Shown here: piece by piece, positions 62,564-64,000 of the stretch
Layout: the number at the start of each line of letters is the position of its first letter
Numbering within the stretch: the stretch's first letter is position 1
NCBI GenBank assembly: GCA_007844125.1
Contig: CM017556.1
Location: 71,796,697-71,860,696, forward strand
DNA from: Sinonovacula constricta
Taxonomy: Eukaryota > Mollusca > Bivalvia > Cardiida > Solecurtidae
Length of the DNA stretch: 64,000 nucleotides
Direction of reading: 5' to 3'
Notes under the pieces: model-generated
Told to the model about the DNA's origin: nothing
Databases searched by the model: none
The model's input: the letters and a program-made list of their open reading frames with translations, nothing else
Position numbers and translations under genes: made by a program

Positions 62564-64000
62564 CTGAAACGAGCATTTTTATGATAACTACAGTATACGA
62601 AGTCTGTTCAATATACTCGCGGAATTTTCCTCTAAAACACTCATTTTTGAATACAATTGCACAAAATTTCGCGCACATACTAAAATGAATGTAAACAGTA
62701 TGAATGTTTGTTATCGTTGATAGCGAATTTAGCGGTATCTATAGCAACCAATATATATACACTTGAAGCACGCCAGAATTTCAAACTTTAGAACATAATA
62801 TAAACACTGTAAAATAGTCAAAACTGTCGCAATTTTGGCGCCAATTTGTCTGACGTTACGTCAAGGTATGAACGTCTTTTCCTACCTGTTTAAAGAGGTT
62901 GTGTTGAACGGTTACCTCTCAGCAGCGTTTTATCGCTATGACTTCAGAAAAACGTTTGACGTCAAATGATGAAATTGAATTACGTTCCGTCGTGAAATTT
63001 TGTGTCGGACTAAAACTATCTCCGGCAGAAACACTTAAACGCACCTAGGAGTCGGAAACTCTTCCTATGTGCAGGAAAACGTTTGTCTACAAATGGCATG
63101 ACAGGTTAAGTGAAGGTAGAACATCTGTGTTTGATGACAAGAGACCGGGACGTCCGACAAGTGCAGTGACTATCGGAACAGCGAAGTACGTCAATGGGCT
63201 AATCGACACGGATAGGAGGTTGACAGTTCGGAACATAGCAGATGAGTTAAATCTAGCGCCTACCACTGTCTACAGAATTTAAACGGATGAGTTAAAAATG
63301 TCCAAAATGTCTGCACGTTGGGTTCCACGCCTTCTTCAGGACGACGACAAACGGAAACGTGTCGAGTTTGACTTTTAAAGTTCTGAATGTTGACGTCGAC
63401 GTGCTTCAAGTACTACTTGGTACCATTACTTATAGTTATCTGTAATATTTTATGTTTGATGTATTGCAAAGAAATTTGGCACACATGTCGGGAAAAAGTA
63501 AAGGTATGTCACAGTATAATTTGCTTTTTAATCATATCCCTTATATTAAATATATTAACGAATTCCGCGGATTTATGGAACAGCCCTCGTACATACATTG
63601 GCAAGTACATGCAACGTTACAGTAAAGATCTGTCATGGTATGTTTATGTTTTACAGTATATTATATTAGAATTCAGTCATTTTTTCACAAGGATACAAAT
63701 AAACATAAAAATAATTCTGGATATGGTATATATATTTTAATGGACTTGATGTATTTAACACGTATACATATTTTTAAGTTTTTATATAAAATCTCTTCAT
63801 AGCATTTGATCGACATTTTCAAGGGACAGTTTCTCTAGCCTTTCGTGATATATCCCGAAGGTTGCCATTTCGGTACGCATAAAGCCCCACTTCGTTTGCA
63901 ATGTGAGAATTCCTGTGTTATTATGTATTACAGAGATATGGTGATGATATTACACTTCCATGTTTATTCTGCGTCACAGTAAGACAATGACCGTCTTTCT
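62564..64000 (-). other. Upstream flank or first intron of gene 2
   Basis: No signal-peptide exon or promoter that I can defend. It contains a mariner transposase fragment (62938-63378, plus strand). The open frame at 63387-63740 has no family signature. Confidence 0.5.
62938..63378 (+). pseudogene. Mariner-type transposase N-terminal fragment
   Basis: One frame from ATG 62938 to TAA 63376-63378 with two internal stops (TAG 63046-63048 and TAA 63280-63282). It reads ELRSVVKFCVGLKLSPAETL, then CRKTFVYKWHDRLSEGRTSV, FDDKRPGRPTSA, DRRLTVRNIADELNL, TTVYRI and SARWVPRLL. This is the paired helix-turn-helix DNA-binding half of mariner (Mos1/SETMAR-like) transposases, with the GRPs hook between the helices. 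The DDD catalytic half is absent. Similar truncated copies are often annotated in invertebrates as GVQW-motif proteins. Confidence 0.75.

Noticed and set aside
62564..62678. Upstream extension of the gene 2 lectin-like exon as a signal peptide
   Set aside because: The added residues are not a typical signal peptide, and a good acceptor with the right phase lies exactly before the linker.
63387..63740. 117-codon hydrophobic open frame
   Set aside because: AT-rich sequence, no family signature, no flanking support.

Overview
This is a 64 kb piece of AT-rich metazoan nuclear DNA. Genes are split into small exons with GT..AG introns, and the spacers are full of microsatellites, SINE-like repeats and dead transposons. 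The coding parts (a lectin-like module resembling the sea-urchin-egg-lectin family, a CUB-like module, sushi/CCP modules, long Thr/Ser/Pro mucin tracts) and the repeat types fit a lophotrochozoan, most likely a bivalve mollusc. That assignment is an inference; no species is claimed. Nothing looks bacterial and there is no operon or CRISPR array. | Layout. (1) Positions 1-24606, plus strand: one large gene, 5' end outside the window, for a membrane-anchored mucin. Ten exons are visible: [Thr-rich + lectin-like] - [CUB-like] - [42-bp mini-exon], the same three again, then a single 4.4-kb Thr/Ser/Pro repeat exon, one sushi exon, a membrane-anchor exon and a short last exon. Every internal junction up to the anchor exon is phase 1, and the assembled frame has no stop before 24604. 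Positions 1-8978 and 8979-16868 are a tandem segmental duplication, introns included. (2) Positions 24607-40275: intergenic, between two convergent genes, filled with a complete but deleted Tigger/pogo-type element, SINEs, LINE reverse-transcriptase relics and Penelope-like scraps. (3) Positions 40276-62563, minus strand: a second gene in the opposite direction, built from the same lectin-like/CUB-like/mini-exon modules in an inverted paralogous block (56648-62563), then three sushi exons and a last exon with a membrane helix and a 94-residue cytoplasmic tail. A 13-kb intron (43474-56647) is packed with mobile-element remains. (4) Positions 62564-64000: upstream flank or first intron of the second gene, with a mariner transposase fragment. 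| How they may work together (inference). Both proteins look like type I cell-surface molecules whose ectodomains carry the same carbohydrate- or ligand-binding modules. The plus gene presents them on a mucin stalk with a short tail lacking tyrosine. The minus gene lacks the mucin stalk but has a tail with YQNV and a spaced pair YEHL-x8-YEEL that matches the ITAM pattern. The locus therefore looks like an inverted pair of receptors, one apparently non-signalling and one apparently signalling, still diversifying by duplication, deletion and repeat expansion. This is the most interesting thing in the window.
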